Shown here: in pieces, positions 50,438 to 58,750 of the stretch
Layout: each line of letters opens with the position of its first letter
Position numbering within the stretch: the stretch's first letter is position 1
Source: Azohydromonas sediminis
Lineage (GTDB): Bacteria > Pseudomonadota > Gammaproteobacteria > Burkholderiales > Burkholderiaceae_C
DNA: 64,000 nt
Assembly: GCF_003574675.1 (NCBI RefSeq)
Contig: NZ_QOAZ01000002.1
Span: forward strand, 1 to 64,000
Reading direction: 5' to 3'
Made by a program: the position numbers and the translations under genes
The notes under the pieces: model-generated
The model's database searches: none
Told to the model about the DNA's origin: nothing
Seen by the model: the letters and a program-made list of their open reading frames with translations, nothing else

Positions 50438-51202
50438 ATGCTTCGCATCGACCGCCTCACCAAACGCTACGGCCAGCGCGTGGCGCTGCAGGCGCTGTCC
50501 GTCGCCGTGCCGGCGGGGCAGTTCGTCGCGCTGCTCGGCCCCAACGGGGCGGGCAAGTCGACGCTGTTCCAGGTGCTCACGGGCCTGTTCGCAGCCGACG
50601 AGGGCGACGTCGAAGTCGCCGGGCATTCGCTGCGGCGCGAACCGGTCGCGGCGCTGCGTCACATCGGCGTCGTGTTCCAGCAGATGTCGCTCGACCTCGA
50701 CCTCAGCATCCGCCGCAACCTGCTGTTCCAGGCCGACTTGCACGGCCTGCCGCGCGCGGTGGCGAACGAGCGCATCGCGGCCGAGTGCGCACGGCTGGGC
50801 GTCGAGCCCGATCTCGACCGCAAGGTCCGCGAACTCTCCGGCGGCAACCGGCGCAAGGTCGAACTCGCGCGCGCGAACCTGCATCAACCGCAGGTGCTGC
50901 TGATGGACGAGGCCACCGTCGGGTTGGATCCGAAGTCGCGCCGCGACCTGCTCGCTGCGCTGCGCGCCGACGTGCGCGAGCGCGGCGTGAGTGTGCTGTG
51001 GGCGACGCACCTGGTCGAGGAGGCGGTCGGCGCCGACCGCGTGCTGGTGCTGCACCAGGGGCGCCTGCTGGCCGACGGGACGCCGCCGCAAGTGACGGCC
51101 ACGCTCGGCGGTACGACGCTCGAAGCCGGGTTCATCGCCCGCACGCAGGTGGCTGCGCGCGAGGCTTCCGTCAACGACACATCGAAGGAGACCACGACAT
51201 GA
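50438..51202 (+). CDS. ABC transporter ATPase of the PQQ-alcohol-dehydrogenase system
   Basis: A 254-residue ABC ATPase: Walker A GPNGAGKST (about 35-43), Q-loop VFQQMSLD, signature LSGGNRRKVELARA, Walker B VLLMDEATVGLD, switch His in WATHLVEE. It belongs to the exporter type (DrrA/NodI-like) that is repeatedly found beside PQQ-dependent alcohol dehydrogenases, together with the propeller, binding protein and permease that follow. It overlaps the propeller gene by four bases (ATGA). What is exported is unknown; a hydrophobic alcohol or a lipid-like cofactor has been suggested for related systems. Confidence 0.9.
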   Translation: MLRIDRLTKRYGQRVALQALSVAVPAGQFVALLGPNGAGKSTLFQVLTGLFAADEGDVEVAGHSLRREPVAALRHIGVVFQQMSLDLDLSIRRNLLFQADLHGLPRAVANERIAAECARLGVEPDLDRKVRELSGGNRRKVELARANLHQPQVLLMDEATVGLDPKSRRDLLAALRADVRERGVSVLWATHLVEEAVGADRVLVLHQGRLLADGTPPQVTATLGGTTLEAGFIARTQVAAREASVNDTSKETTT

Positions 51203-52188
51203 CATCCACCGCCGCGACCCCCCGCGTGCTGTTACGACTCGCCGGCGCGCTGGCCGCCGCACTGCTGGCCACTGCCGCCCTCGCCCAGGGGACCGCGTAC
51301 GTGTCGAGCGAGAAGGACAACGCGCTGACGATGATCGACATGGCGACGCTGACGGTGAAGGGCACGGTCCCCACCTGCAAGCGCGCACGGCACGTGCAGC
51401 GAAGCGCCGACGGCATGATCTGGGTCGCCTGCACCGACTCCAACGCCGCCGACGTGATCGACCCGGCGACGAACAAGTCGGTGCGCCGCATCCCGCTCGG
51501 CGACGAGCCCGAGGCGTTCGACCTCTCGCCCGACGGCAAGACGGTCTACGTCTCGAACGAGGACGCCGGCGAGGCCAGCTTCGTCGACGCGGCCAGCGGC
51601 AAGGTGCTCAAGAAGGTCAAGGTCGGCGACGAGCCCGAGGGCGTCAAGGTCAGCGCGGATGGCAAGCGCGTCTACGTGACCTCCGAGGTCGCGAGCCTGG
51701 TGCACGTGATCGACACCGCCACCGGCCAGGTGGTGAAGAACGTCAAGGTCGGCAAGCGTCCGCGCCGCATGGCGATCACCCCCGACGGCAAGGAGCTGTG
51801 GGTGACCAACGAGCTCGACGCGAGCGTGACGATCGTCTCGACGGACAGCCACGACGTGATCGGCACGATCAAGTTCGAGGTCAAGGGCGCGCGCGCGGCC
51901 GACATCACGCCGGTGGGCATCACGATGACGCGCGACGGCAAGCGCGCGTTCGTCGGCCTGGGCAAGGCCAACCACGTGGCGTTCGTCGACGTGCCGTCGC
52001 GCAAGGTGACGCACCAGGTGCTGGTCGGCAAGCGGGCGTGGAACGTCGCGCTCGACAAGGCCGAGCAGCGGCTGTGGGTCGTCAACGGGCTGAGCGACGA
52101 CGTGACCGTCGTCGACGTCGCCGGCGCCAAGGCGATCAAGAGCATTCCCGTCGGCCGCGTGCCGTACGGCGTCGTGCTCGTCGAGTGA
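51199..52188 (+). CDS. PQQ-associated YVTN beta-propeller protein
   Basis: A 329-residue exported protein (signal peptide to about 29) made of about seven YVTN-like repeats, for example DGKTVYVSNEDAGEASFVD, DGKRVYVTSEVASLVHVID, DGKELWVTNELDASVTIVS and DGKRAFVGLGKANHVAFVD. This family is found beside PQQ-dependent dehydrogenases and their ABC transporter. Its role is unknown; it could be a periplasmic binding platform. Both ends are coupled to the neighbouring ABC genes by overlaps. Confidence 0.9.
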   Translation: MTSTAATPRVLLRLAGALAAALLATAALAQGTAYVSSEKDNALTMIDMATLTVKGTVPTCKRARHVQRSADGMIWVACTDSNAADVIDPATNKSVRRIPLGDEPEAFDLSPDGKTVYVSNEDAGEASFVDAASGKVLKKVKVGDEPEGVKVSADGKRVYVTSEVASLVHVIDTATGQVVKNVKVGKRPRRMAITPDGKELWVTNELDASVTIVSTDSHDVIGTIKFEVKGARAADITPVGITMTRDGKRAFVGLGKANHVAFVDVPSRKVTHQVLVGKRAWNVALDKAEQRLWVVNGLSDDVTVVDVAGAKAIKSIPVGRVPYGVVLVE

Positions 52189-53357
52189 ACGCCGTGCGGC
52201 CCCTTCTGCCGGTCGTCGTGCCGGCCCTGCTGCTGGCACTGGCGACGCTGTCGCAGGCGGCGACGCTGAAGGCCACGCTGATCGTGCCGCAGGACGACCC
52301 GCGCCTCGAGCGCTCGCGCGTCGAGCGCGCCTACCTGGGCCACCCCGGCGGCCCAGCGATCGACGCGCTGAAGGTGGCTCTCGACGAGGGCAAGTTCGAG
52401 CTCGACGCCGCGGGCGCTGCAGTCGACCTCGCCACCGTCGAGGTGGCCGGCGCCGACGCGGCGAAGGCCGCGGCCGCGGCGGCCGAGCGCGGCGGCGCTG
52501 CGGTGCTGCTGACCGACCTGCCGACCGCGTGGACGCTCGCCGTCGCCGACGCGGTCAAGCTGCCGGTGCTCAACCTAAGCGACGCGGCCGACCGGCTGCG
52601 CCAGCAGGACTGCCGCGCGCGCCTGTTCCACCTGATGCCCAGCGAGCGCATGCGCAGCGACGCGCTCGCGCAGTACCTCGTCGCACGCAAGTGGACCCGG
52701 GTGCTGCTGCTGGTGGGCAGCACGCCGCAGGACGAGCAGCGCGCGGCCACCGTGCAGGCGTCGATGAAGCGCTACGGGCTGCAGACGGTCGCGAGCCGGC
52801 CGTTCAAGCGCACCGCCGATCCGCGCGAGCGCGAACTCGCGAACCCGCTGCTGCTGACCGGCGGCGCGACCTACGACGCGGTGTGGGTCGTCGACAGCGA
52901 CGGCGAGTTCGCGCGCACGCTGCCGTACCAGACGTCGCTGCCGCGGCCGGTGGTCGGTGATGCCGGCCTCGTCGCGCTGGCTTGGCACGCGCAGTTCGAG
53001 CGCTTCGGCGCGCCGCAGGTCTCGCGGCGCTTCGCGCGCGCGCACCGCCGGCCGATGACGGCGCACGACTGGACGGCGTGGATGGCGGGCAAGGCGCTCG
53101 TCGCGGCCGCGGTCGCGGCGCCGAAGGGGCCCGCAGCGGGGTTCGCGCAGCAGATCCCCAAGCTCGTGCTCGACGGGTCGAAGGGCACGAACCTGGATTT
53201 CCGCCCGTGGGACGGGCAGCTGCGCCAGACGATGCTGCTCACCGACGGCCAGGGCGTGATCGCGCAGGCGCCGGTCGACGGCGTCCTGCACCCGAGCAAC
53301 GTGCTCGACACGCTGGGCGCCGACGCGCCGGAGAAGCTGTGCAAGGCCAGCCGCTGA
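52185..53357 (+). CDS. Periplasmic binding protein of the PQQ-linked ABC system
   Basis: A 390-residue exported protein with a signal peptide (cleavage near TLSQA) and a type-1 (branched-chain amino acid-like) binding fold: GPAIDALKVALDEGKFE, AAVLLTDLPTAWTLAVADAVKLPVLNLSD and WTRVLLLVGSTPQDEQRAATVQASMKRYGLQ. A binding protein joined to an exporter-type permease is unusual but typical of this PQQ-linked set. It starts with a GTG overlapping the propeller stop. The ligand cannot be predicted. Confidence 0.88.
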   Translation: MNAVRPLLPVVVPALLLALATLSQAATLKATLIVPQDDPRLERSRVERAYLGHPGGPAIDALKVALDEGKFELDAAGAAVDLATVEVAGADAAKAAAAAAERGGAAVLLTDLPTAWTLAVADAVKLPVLNLSDAADRLRQQDCRARLFHLMPSERMRSDALAQYLVARKWTRVLLLVGSTPQDEQRAATVQASMKRYGLQTVASRPFKRTADPRERELANPLLLTGGATYDAVWVVDSDGEFARTLPYQTSLPRPVVGDAGLVALAWHAQFERFGAPQVSRRFARAHRRPMTAHDWTAWMAGKALVAAAVAAPKGPAAGFAQQIPKLVLDGSKGTNLDFRPWDGQLRQTMLLTDGQGVIAQAPVDGVLHPSNVLDTLGADAPEKLCKASR

Positions 53358-53374
53358 GCGACGCCGCACCCCCC

Positions 53375-54220
53375 GTGGCGGCCGCGCTGCCGCTGCGCCG
53401 CGGCGTGCCGCACGCGCTGCAGGCGCTGCGCGCGATCGTGCTGCGTGAGCTGTTCAAGTTCTCGCAGCAGACGGGCCGCCTCGTGTCGGCCCTCGTGCGC
53501 CCGCTGCTGTGGCTCGCGGTGTTCGCGGCGGGATTCCGCAACGTGTTCGGCGTCGCGATCGTCGAGCCGTACGACACCTACATCCCGTACGACGTCTACA
53601 TCGCCCCCGGGCTGATCGGTATGGTGCTGCTGTTCAACGGCATGCAGTCGAGCCTGGCGATGGTCTACGACCGCGAGATGGGCCTGATGCGGCTGCTGCT
53701 GACCGCGCCGCTGCCGCGTCCGTGGCTGCTGTTCTCGAAGCTGACCGCCACCGCGGTGCTGTCGGTGCTGCAGGCGCTGGCGTTCGTCGTCGTCGCCGCG
53801 CTGATCGGCACGACGCTGCCGCTCGCGTCGTGGCACGCGCTGCACGCGCTCGCGGCCGTCGTGGCCGGCGCACTGATGCTCGGCGCGCTCGGCCTGCTGC
53901 TGAGCGTGCACATCAAGCAGCTGGAGAACTTCGCCGGCACGATGAACTTCGTCATCTTCCCGATGTACTTCCTGTCGACGGCGCTGTACCCGCTGTGGAA
54001 GCTGCAGGAATCGGGCGCCGAGTGGGTCTATCAGGTCGCGCGCTTCAACCCCTTCACGCACGCGATCGAGTGGATCCGCTTCGCGATCTACGGCAAGGAC
54101 CCGGGCTGGGCGCCGTGGATCGTGCTCGGCTGCCTCGTCGTGTTCTTCGCGCTGGCCTGCTGGGGCTACGACCCGCAGCGCGGCTTCGGTGGCCTGACCA
54201 AGCGCGGGGGCGCTGCATGA
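53375..54220 (+). CDS. ABC-2 type permease of the PQQ-linked system
   Basis: A 281-residue ABC-2 type membrane protein with six membrane segments, for example LVRPLLWLAVFAAGF, LIGMVLLFNGMQSSLAMVYDREMGLMRLLL (with the amphipathic coupling region) and VLGCLVVFFALACWGY. NFVIFPMYFLSTALYPLWKL is the conserved ABC-2 region. The start is not certain: GTG at 53375 or a rarer CTG at 53354 overlapping the previous stop. It is coupled to the next gene by an ATGA overlap. Confidence 0.88.
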   Translation: MAAALPLRRGVPHALQALRAIVLRELFKFSQQTGRLVSALVRPLLWLAVFAAGFRNVFGVAIVEPYDTYIPYDVYIAPGLIGMVLLFNGMQSSLAMVYDREMGLMRLLLTAPLPRPWLLFSKLTATAVLSVLQALAFVVVAALIGTTLPLASWHALHALAAVVAGALMLGALGLLLSVHIKQLENFAGTMNFVIFPMYFLSTALYPLWKLQESGAEWVYQVARFNPFTHAIEWIRFAIYGKDPGWAPWIVLGCLVVFFALACWGYDPQRGFGGLTKRGGAA

Positions 54221-55224
54221 ACGGTGACCCGGTGTCCACCTCACGCCGCGGCGCGCTGCGCGCCGGCGTCGCGGCGGCTATCGGCGCGAGCGGGCTGTTG
54301 CGGCCGCTTGGCGCGCTCGCGGCGCGCGACTTCCCGTCGCGGCCGATCACGCTGTGGGTGCCGTGGGCGGCCGGTGGCGCCACCGACCTGTCGATGCGCG
54401 TGCTCGCGGACCTGGCGTCGCGCACGCTCGGCCAGCGCGTCGTCGTCGAGAACCGCGGCGGCGCGGGCGGCACGCTGACGATGCCGATCCTGCAGACCGC
54501 CGAGCCCGACGGCTACACGATCTCGCAGCTGCCGCAGACGGTGTTCCGCGCCGTGCACGCGCAGCGCGTCACGTGGGACCCGATCCGCGACACGACGCCG
54601 ATCATCCAGATCTCGGGTGTCACGTTCGGCGTGCTGGTCGCCGAGTCGAGCCGCTTTCGCAGCCTCAACGACCTGTTCGACTTCGCGCGCGAGCGCCCGG
54701 GCGAGCTGTCGATCGCGACCAACGGCGTCGGCACCTCGCCGCACGTCGTGCTCGAGGAGCTGTTCACCGCGCGCGGGCTGAAGTACATCCACGTGCCGTA
54801 CAAGGGCGTGGCCGAGCAGGTCAACGCGGTGGCGTCCGGGCAGGTGATGGCCGGCGTCGGCTCGACCGGATTCGGGCCGATGGTCGACAGCGGGCGCCTG
54901 CGCCTGCTGGTGCTGCTGAGCGCGCAGCGATCGCAGCGCTGGCCGCGCGTGCCGACGCTGCGCGAGCTCGGCTTCGACATCGTCGCGCAGTCGCCGTACG
55001 GACTGGCTGGCCCCCGGGGTCTGCCGCCGGCGATCGTCGAGATCCTGCACGACGCGTTCAAGAAGGCGATGTTCGATCCGCAGTTCGTGCAGGAGCTCGC
55101 CAAGTACGACCAGGAGCCGGACTACCTCGGGCCGGCGGACTACGCGCGCCAGTGCCGCGAGATGTACGAGAAGGAGCGCGAGATCGTCGAGCGCCTCGGG
55201 CTAGCGCGCCGCAGCGGACCGTGA
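54217..55224 (+). CDS. Bug-type tripartite tricarboxylate transporter binding protein
   Basis: A 335-residue exported binding protein of the Bug/TctC family. It has a twin-Arg leader (SRRGALRAGVAAAIGASGLL) and typical stretches FPSRPITLWVPWAAGGATDLSMR, VVVENRGGAGGT, YIHVPYKGVAEQVNAVASGQVMAG and RWPRVPTLRELGF. Such proteins are extremely numerous in Burkholderiales and often act without dedicated membrane partners, none of which is here. It overlaps the permease gene by four bases, so it is part of the same transcript, which is not usual for this ABC set. Confidence 0.9.
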   Translation: MNGDPVSTSRRGALRAGVAAAIGASGLLRPLGALAARDFPSRPITLWVPWAAGGATDLSMRVLADLASRTLGQRVVVENRGGAGGTLTMPILQTAEPDGYTISQLPQTVFRAVHAQRVTWDPIRDTTPIIQISGVTFGVLVAESSRFRSLNDLFDFARERPGELSIATNGVGTSPHVVLEELFTARGLKYIHVPYKGVAEQVNAVASGQVMAGVGSTGFGPMVDSGRLRLLVLLSAQRSQRWPRVPTLRELGFDIVAQSPYGLAGPRGLPPAIVEILHDAFKKAMFDPQFVQELAKYDQEPDYLGPADYARQCREMYEKEREIVERLGLARRSGP

Positions 55225-55255
55225 GGCGCTGCCGATAATCGCAGCGCAGCCCGCG

Positions 55256-55342
55256 GCCCGGGTGGCGGAATCGGCAGACGCAGCGGACTTAAAATCCGCG
55301 GCCCTCACGGGCATACGGGTTCGAGTCCCGTTCCGGGCACCA
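55256..55342 (+). tRNA. tRNA-Leu (TAA)
   Basis: An 87-base cloverleaf including the encoded CCA. The acceptor strand GCCCGGG (55256-55262) pairs with TCCGGGC (55332-55338) through six standard pairs and one G-T. The D arm TGGCGGAATCGGCAGACGC, anticodon stem GCGGA/TCCGC with TAA at 55290-55292, a long class II variable arm and a T arm around TTCGAGT are all present. It is intact, unlike the tRNA-Cys fragment at the left end. Confidence 0.97.
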
Positions 55343-55428
55343 CCCCTCGCCGTCGCGCGAGGTTCTTCGACGAGCCATCGGCTGCGGCCCGCCCGGCGTG
55401 CGGCGGGTTCGCCGCCGAACGAGGTCGC

Positions 55429-56724
55429 ATGCCGCTCTTCTCCCAGGACGCGCTCAACGACGGCGTGCGCAAGCGCGAGGTGTTCGGGTGGGCGATGTAC
55501 GACTTCGCCAACTCGGGCTACACGACGGTCGTCCTGACGGCGGTGTTCAGCGCCTATTTCGTCGGCGGCGTGGCCGGCGGCGCGTCGTGGGCGACCTTCG
55601 CGTGGACGAGCGCGCTCGCGGTGTCGAGCCTGATCGTGATGGCGACGATGCCGGCGATCGGCGCTTACGCCGACTTGCGCGCGGCGAAGAAGCGGCTGCT
55701 CGCGCTGTCGACGATCGGCTGCGTCGCGACGACGGCCGCGCTCGCCGGCGCCGGCCCCGGCGACGTCGCGTGGGCCGTGGTGGCCGTCGTGCTGTCGAAC
55801 GTCTTCTACACCTACGGCGAGTCGCTGATCGCGGCCTTCCTGCCCGAACTGGCGCGCGAGGACAGCCTCGGCCGCGTTTCGGGCTGGGGCTGGAGCTTCG
55901 GCTACTTCGGCGGCATGCTCACGCTGGGGCTGAGCCTGGCGTACGTGATCTGGGCGCAGGGGCAGGGGCGGCCGGCCTCGCACTTCGTGCCGGTGACGAT
56001 GCTGATCACGGCCGGCGTGTTCGCGCTGGCGTCGCTGGCCACGTTCGCGCTGCTGAAGGAGCGCGCGCTGCCGCAGGCGCAGCCGGCCAGCGAGACCGGC
56101 TTGCGTGCCTCGCTCGAGCGGCTGGCGCGCACGTGGCACGAGGCCCGGCGCTTCCGCGACTTCACGGCGCTGCTCGCCTGCGCGGTGGCGTATCAGGCCG
56201 GGATCTCGGTCGTCGTCGCGCTCGCGGCGGTATATGCCGAGCAGGTGCTGCGCTTCGAGCAGCAGCAGACGATGATGCTGATCTTCCTCGTCAACGTCGC
56301 CGCGGCGGCGGGCGCGTTCGCGTGGGGCTACGTGCAGGACCGCATCGGTCACCGCCCGGCACTGGCGGTGACGCTCGTCGGCTGGATCGCGATGACGCTG
56401 CTCGCCTGGGCGGCCACCGGCCCCGCGCTGTTCTGGGTGCCGGCGGTGATCGCGGGGCTGTGCATGGGCTCGAGCCAGTCGGCCGGGCGCGCGCTCGCCG
56501 GCGCGCTGTCGCCGGCGCTGCGGCGCGCCGAGTTCTTCGGTCTGTGGACCTTCGCGATCCGCCTGTCGGCGATCCTCGGGCCGATGACCTACGGGCTCGT
56601 GACGCTGCTGACCGACGGCAACCACCGGCTCGCGATCGTGTCCACCGGTCTGTTCTTCGTCGCCGGGCTGGTGCTGCTCGCGTTCGTCGACGTGCGCCGG
56701 GGCATCGCTGCCGCGCAGGGCTGA
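55429..56724 (+). CDS. MFS transporter, UMF1/Atg22-like
   Basis: A 431-residue membrane protein with 11-12 predicted membrane segments. The start REVFGWAMYDFANSGYTTVVLTAVFSAYF is the hallmark of the UMF1 (Atg22-like) subfamily; DRIGHRPAL is the major-facilitator loop motif, and GSSQSAGRALAGALSPALRRAEFFGLW the conserved second-half region. Fungal relatives release amino acids from vacuoles; bacterial substrates are unknown. It stands alone after tRNA-Leu. Confidence 0.9.
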   Translation: MPLFSQDALNDGVRKREVFGWAMYDFANSGYTTVVLTAVFSAYFVGGVAGGASWATFAWTSALAVSSLIVMATMPAIGAYADLRAAKKRLLALSTIGCVATTAALAGAGPGDVAWAVVAVVLSNVFYTYGESLIAAFLPELAREDSLGRVSGWGWSFGYFGGMLTLGLSLAYVIWAQGQGRPASHFVPVTMLITAGVFALASLATFALLKERALPQAQPASETGLRASLERLARTWHEARRFRDFTALLACAVAYQAGISVVVALAAVYAEQVLRFEQQQTMMLIFLVNVAAAAGAFAWGYVQDRIGHRPALAVTLVGWIAMTLLAWAATGPALFWVPAVIAGLCMGSSQSAGRALAGALSPALRRAEFFGLWTFAIRLSAILGPMTYGLVTLLTDGNHRLAIVSTGLFFVAGLVLLAFVDVRRGIAAAQG

Positions 56725-56764
56725 AGTGCGCAGTGCGGTCTGGACCGCGCCCGCCGGTGATGTC

Positions 56765-56788
56765 AAAATAGCACGATCGTTCGATTTT
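56765..56788. promoter_or_regulatory. 24-base inverted repeat, probable operator of etfBA
   Basis: An inverted repeat with arms AAAATaGcACGA and TCGTtCgATTTT: 10 of 12 symmetric positions pair, with ACGATCGT at the centre. It is 71-95 bases upstream of the etfB ATG and just before a possible -10 element TAGAAT (56813-56818). It resembles operators of TetR-type repressors of fatty-acid oxidation genes; the regulator is not in the window. Confidence 0.55.
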
Positions 56789-56859
56789 GGGGTGGCTCTG
56801 GACGCCGGCTCCTAGAATCGGCGGCCCCACGACAGCCATCCACGCAGGAGCATTGCCGC

Positions 56860-57609
56860 ATGAAGATCCTCGTCCCCGTCAAGCGGGTGGTCGACTACAA
56901 CGTGAAGGCGCGGGTGAAGTCCGACGGCAGCGGTGTGGACATCGCCAACGTCAAGATGAGCATGAACCCGTTCGACGAGATTGCCGTCGAGGAGGCGGTG
57001 CGGCTCAGGGAGAAGGGCGCGGCCAGCGAGGTGGTGGCGGTGTCGTGCGGGGTGGCGCAGTGCCAGGAGACGCTGCGCACGGCGATGGCCATCGGCGCCG
57101 ACCGCGCGATCCTGGTGGAGACCGACGTCGAGCTGCAGCCGCTGGCGGTGGCCAAGCTGCTCAAGGCGCTGGTGGAGCGCGAGCAGCCGGCGCTGGTGAT
57201 CCTGGGCAAGCAGGCCATCGACGACGACAGCAACCAGACCGGGCAGATGCTCGCGGCGCTGGCCGGCTGGCCGCAGGGCACGTTCGCGAGCAAGGTCGAG
57301 GTCGACGGGCAGGCGGTCAAGGTCACGCGCGAAGTCGACGGCGGGCTGGAGACGGTGCGGCTCGCGCTGCCGGCGGTGATCACGACCGACCTGCGGCTCA
57401 ACGAGCCGCGCTACGTGACGCTGCCCAACATCATGAAGGCCAAGAAGAAGCCGCTGGACGTGGTCAAGCCGGCGGATCTGGGCGTGGACGTGACGCCGCG
57501 GCTGAAGACGCTCAAGGTGGCCGAGCCGCCCAAGCGCGGCGCGGGCATCAAGGTGCCCGACGTCGCGACGCTGGTCGACAAACTGAAGAACGAAGCCAAG
57601 GTGATCTGA
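56860..57609 (+). CDS. etfB: Electron transfer flavoprotein beta subunit
   Basis: A 249-residue ETF small subunit. [19 protein letters not shown] is the standard opening, and [48 protein letters not shown] and [29 protein letters not shown] are characteristic, covering the AMP-binding site. With EtfA it carries electrons from acyl-CoA and other dehydrogenases to ETF-quinone oxidoreductase. etfA follows after 147 bases that hold an interspersed repeat. Confidence 0.97.
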   Translation: MKILVPVKRVVDYNVKARVKSDGSGVDIANVKMSMNPFDEIAVEEAVRLREKGAASEVVAVSCGVAQCQETLRTAMAIGADRAILVETDVELQPLAVAKLLKALVEREQPALVILGKQAIDDDSNQTGQMLAALAGWPQGTFASKVEVDGQAVKVTREVDGGLETVRLALPAVITTDLRLNEPRYVTLPNIMKAKKKPLDVVKPADLGVDVTPRLKTLKVAEPPKRGAGIKVPDVATLVDKLKNEAKVI

Positions 57610-57614
57610 AGGAC

Positions 57615-57680
57615 GGGACCACCCCCGAAGCGGCTGGCGCCGCTCCCCCTCGAGGGGGCGACGCCAGCGCAGCGGCGAAG
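57615..57680. repeat. REP-like GC-rich palindromic repeat between etfB and etfA
   Basis: The gap contains GGACCACCCCCGAAGCGGC followed by a perfect CCCCCTCGAGGGGG palindrome (57645-57658) and a GACGCCAGCGCAGCGGCG stretch. Elements of this look are scattered in Comamonadaceae and Rubrivivax-type genomes. It may end part of the etfB transcript. Only one copy is seen here. Confidence 0.5.
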
Positions 57681-57756
57681 CCGCATCCGCGGCGTCCGCT
57701 GGAAAGCCTACGATCCATGCATGTCAGGTGCCCCAGGGGCGCCGGAGAAGACTGAA

Positions 57757-58689
57757 ATGCCTGTACTCGTCATTGCCGAACACGACCACGCCTCGATCAA
57801 GGGCGCGACGCTGAACACCGTGACCGCCGCGCGCCAGTGCGGCGCCGAGGTGCACGTGCTGGTGGCCGGCCACCAGGCTGGCGCCGCCGCGCAGGCCGCC
57901 GCGCGCATCGGCGGCGTGGCCAAGGTGCTGCACGCCGACGGAGAGGCCCACGCCCACGGGCTGGCCGAGAACCTCGCCGCGCAGGTGCTGGCGGTGGCCG
58001 CGGGCTACAGCCACATCCTCTTCCCGGCCACCGCGGCGGGCAAGAACGTCGCGCCGCGCGTGGCCGCGCTGCTCGACGTCGCGCAGGTCAGCGATGTGAG
58101 CAAGGTCGTCAGCGCCGACACGTTCGAGCGGCCGATCTACGCGGGCAACGCGATCGCCACGGTACAGTCCACCGATGCGGTGAAGGTCCTCACGGTGCGC
58201 ACGACCGGCTTCGACGCGGCGCCGGCGGAAGGCGGCAGCGCGGCGGTCGAGAGCATCCCCGCAGTGGCCGCGAGCGACAAGGCGCAGTGGCTGGGCAGCG
58301 AGATCGCCAAGCTCGACCGCCCGGAGCTGACGGCAGCCAAGATCATCGTCAGCGGGGGGCGCGCGCTGGGCAGCGCCGAGAAGTTCACCGAGGTGCTCAC
58401 GCCGCTGGCGGACAAGCTCGGTGCGGCGCTGGGGGCGAGCCGTGCGGCGGTCGATGCGGGCTACGCGCCGAACGACTGGCAGGTCGGGCAGACGGGCAAG
58501 ATCGTGGCGCCGCAGCTGTACATCGCGTGCGGCATCAGCGGGGCGATCCAGCACCTGGCGGGGATGAAGGACAGCAAGGTGATCGTGGCGATCAACAAGG
58601 ACCCCGAGGCGCCGATCTTCGCGGTGGCCGACTACGGCCTCGAGGCCGACCTGTTCACCGCCGTGCCGGAGCTGGTCGAGAAGCTCTGA
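57757..58689 (+). CDS. etfA: Electron transfer flavoprotein alpha subunit
   Basis: A 310-residue ETF large subunit holding FAD. The N terminus is [24 protein letters not shown], and the FAD-binding C-terminal part has [78 protein letters not shown] in line with the family. The ATG at 57757 follows a GGAG site. It forms the heterodimer with EtfB. Confidence 0.97.
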   Translation: MPVLVIAEHDHASIKGATLNTVTAARQCGAEVHVLVAGHQAGAAAQAAARIGGVAKVLHADGEAHAHGLAENLAAQVLAVAAGYSHILFPATAAGKNVAPRVAALLDVAQVSDVSKVVSADTFERPIYAGNAIATVQSTDAVKVLTVRTTGFDAAPAEGGSAAVESIPAVAASDKAQWLGSEIAKLDRPELTAAKIIVSGGRALGSAEKFTEVLTPLADKLGAALGASRAAVDAGYAPNDWQVGQTGKIVAPQLYIACGISGAIQHLAGMKDSKVIVAINKDPEAPIFAVADYGLEADLFTAVPELVEKL

Positions 58690-58704
58690 CCCCCATCCAC
58701 CCCG

Positions 58705-58733
58705 CGGCGGGGGCGCCGGTGGCGCCCCCGCCG
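58705..58733. terminator. Strong GC hairpin between etfA and the acyl-CoA dehydrogenase gene
   Basis: CGGCGGGGGCGCC/GGCGCCCCCGCCG is a perfect 13-pair stem with a 3-base loop, directly after the etfA stop. There is no T tract, so it may pause or stabilise RNA rather than terminate it. The next gene follows after 17 bases with its own GGAG site. Confidence 0.5.
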
Positions 58734-58750
58734 TGCATCCGGAGTGCCCC

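Noticed and set aside
57610-57756. CRISPR-like or coding content between etfB and etfA
   Set aside because: Only one palindromic unit is present, with no spacer pattern and no credible open frame; it fits a REP-like element.
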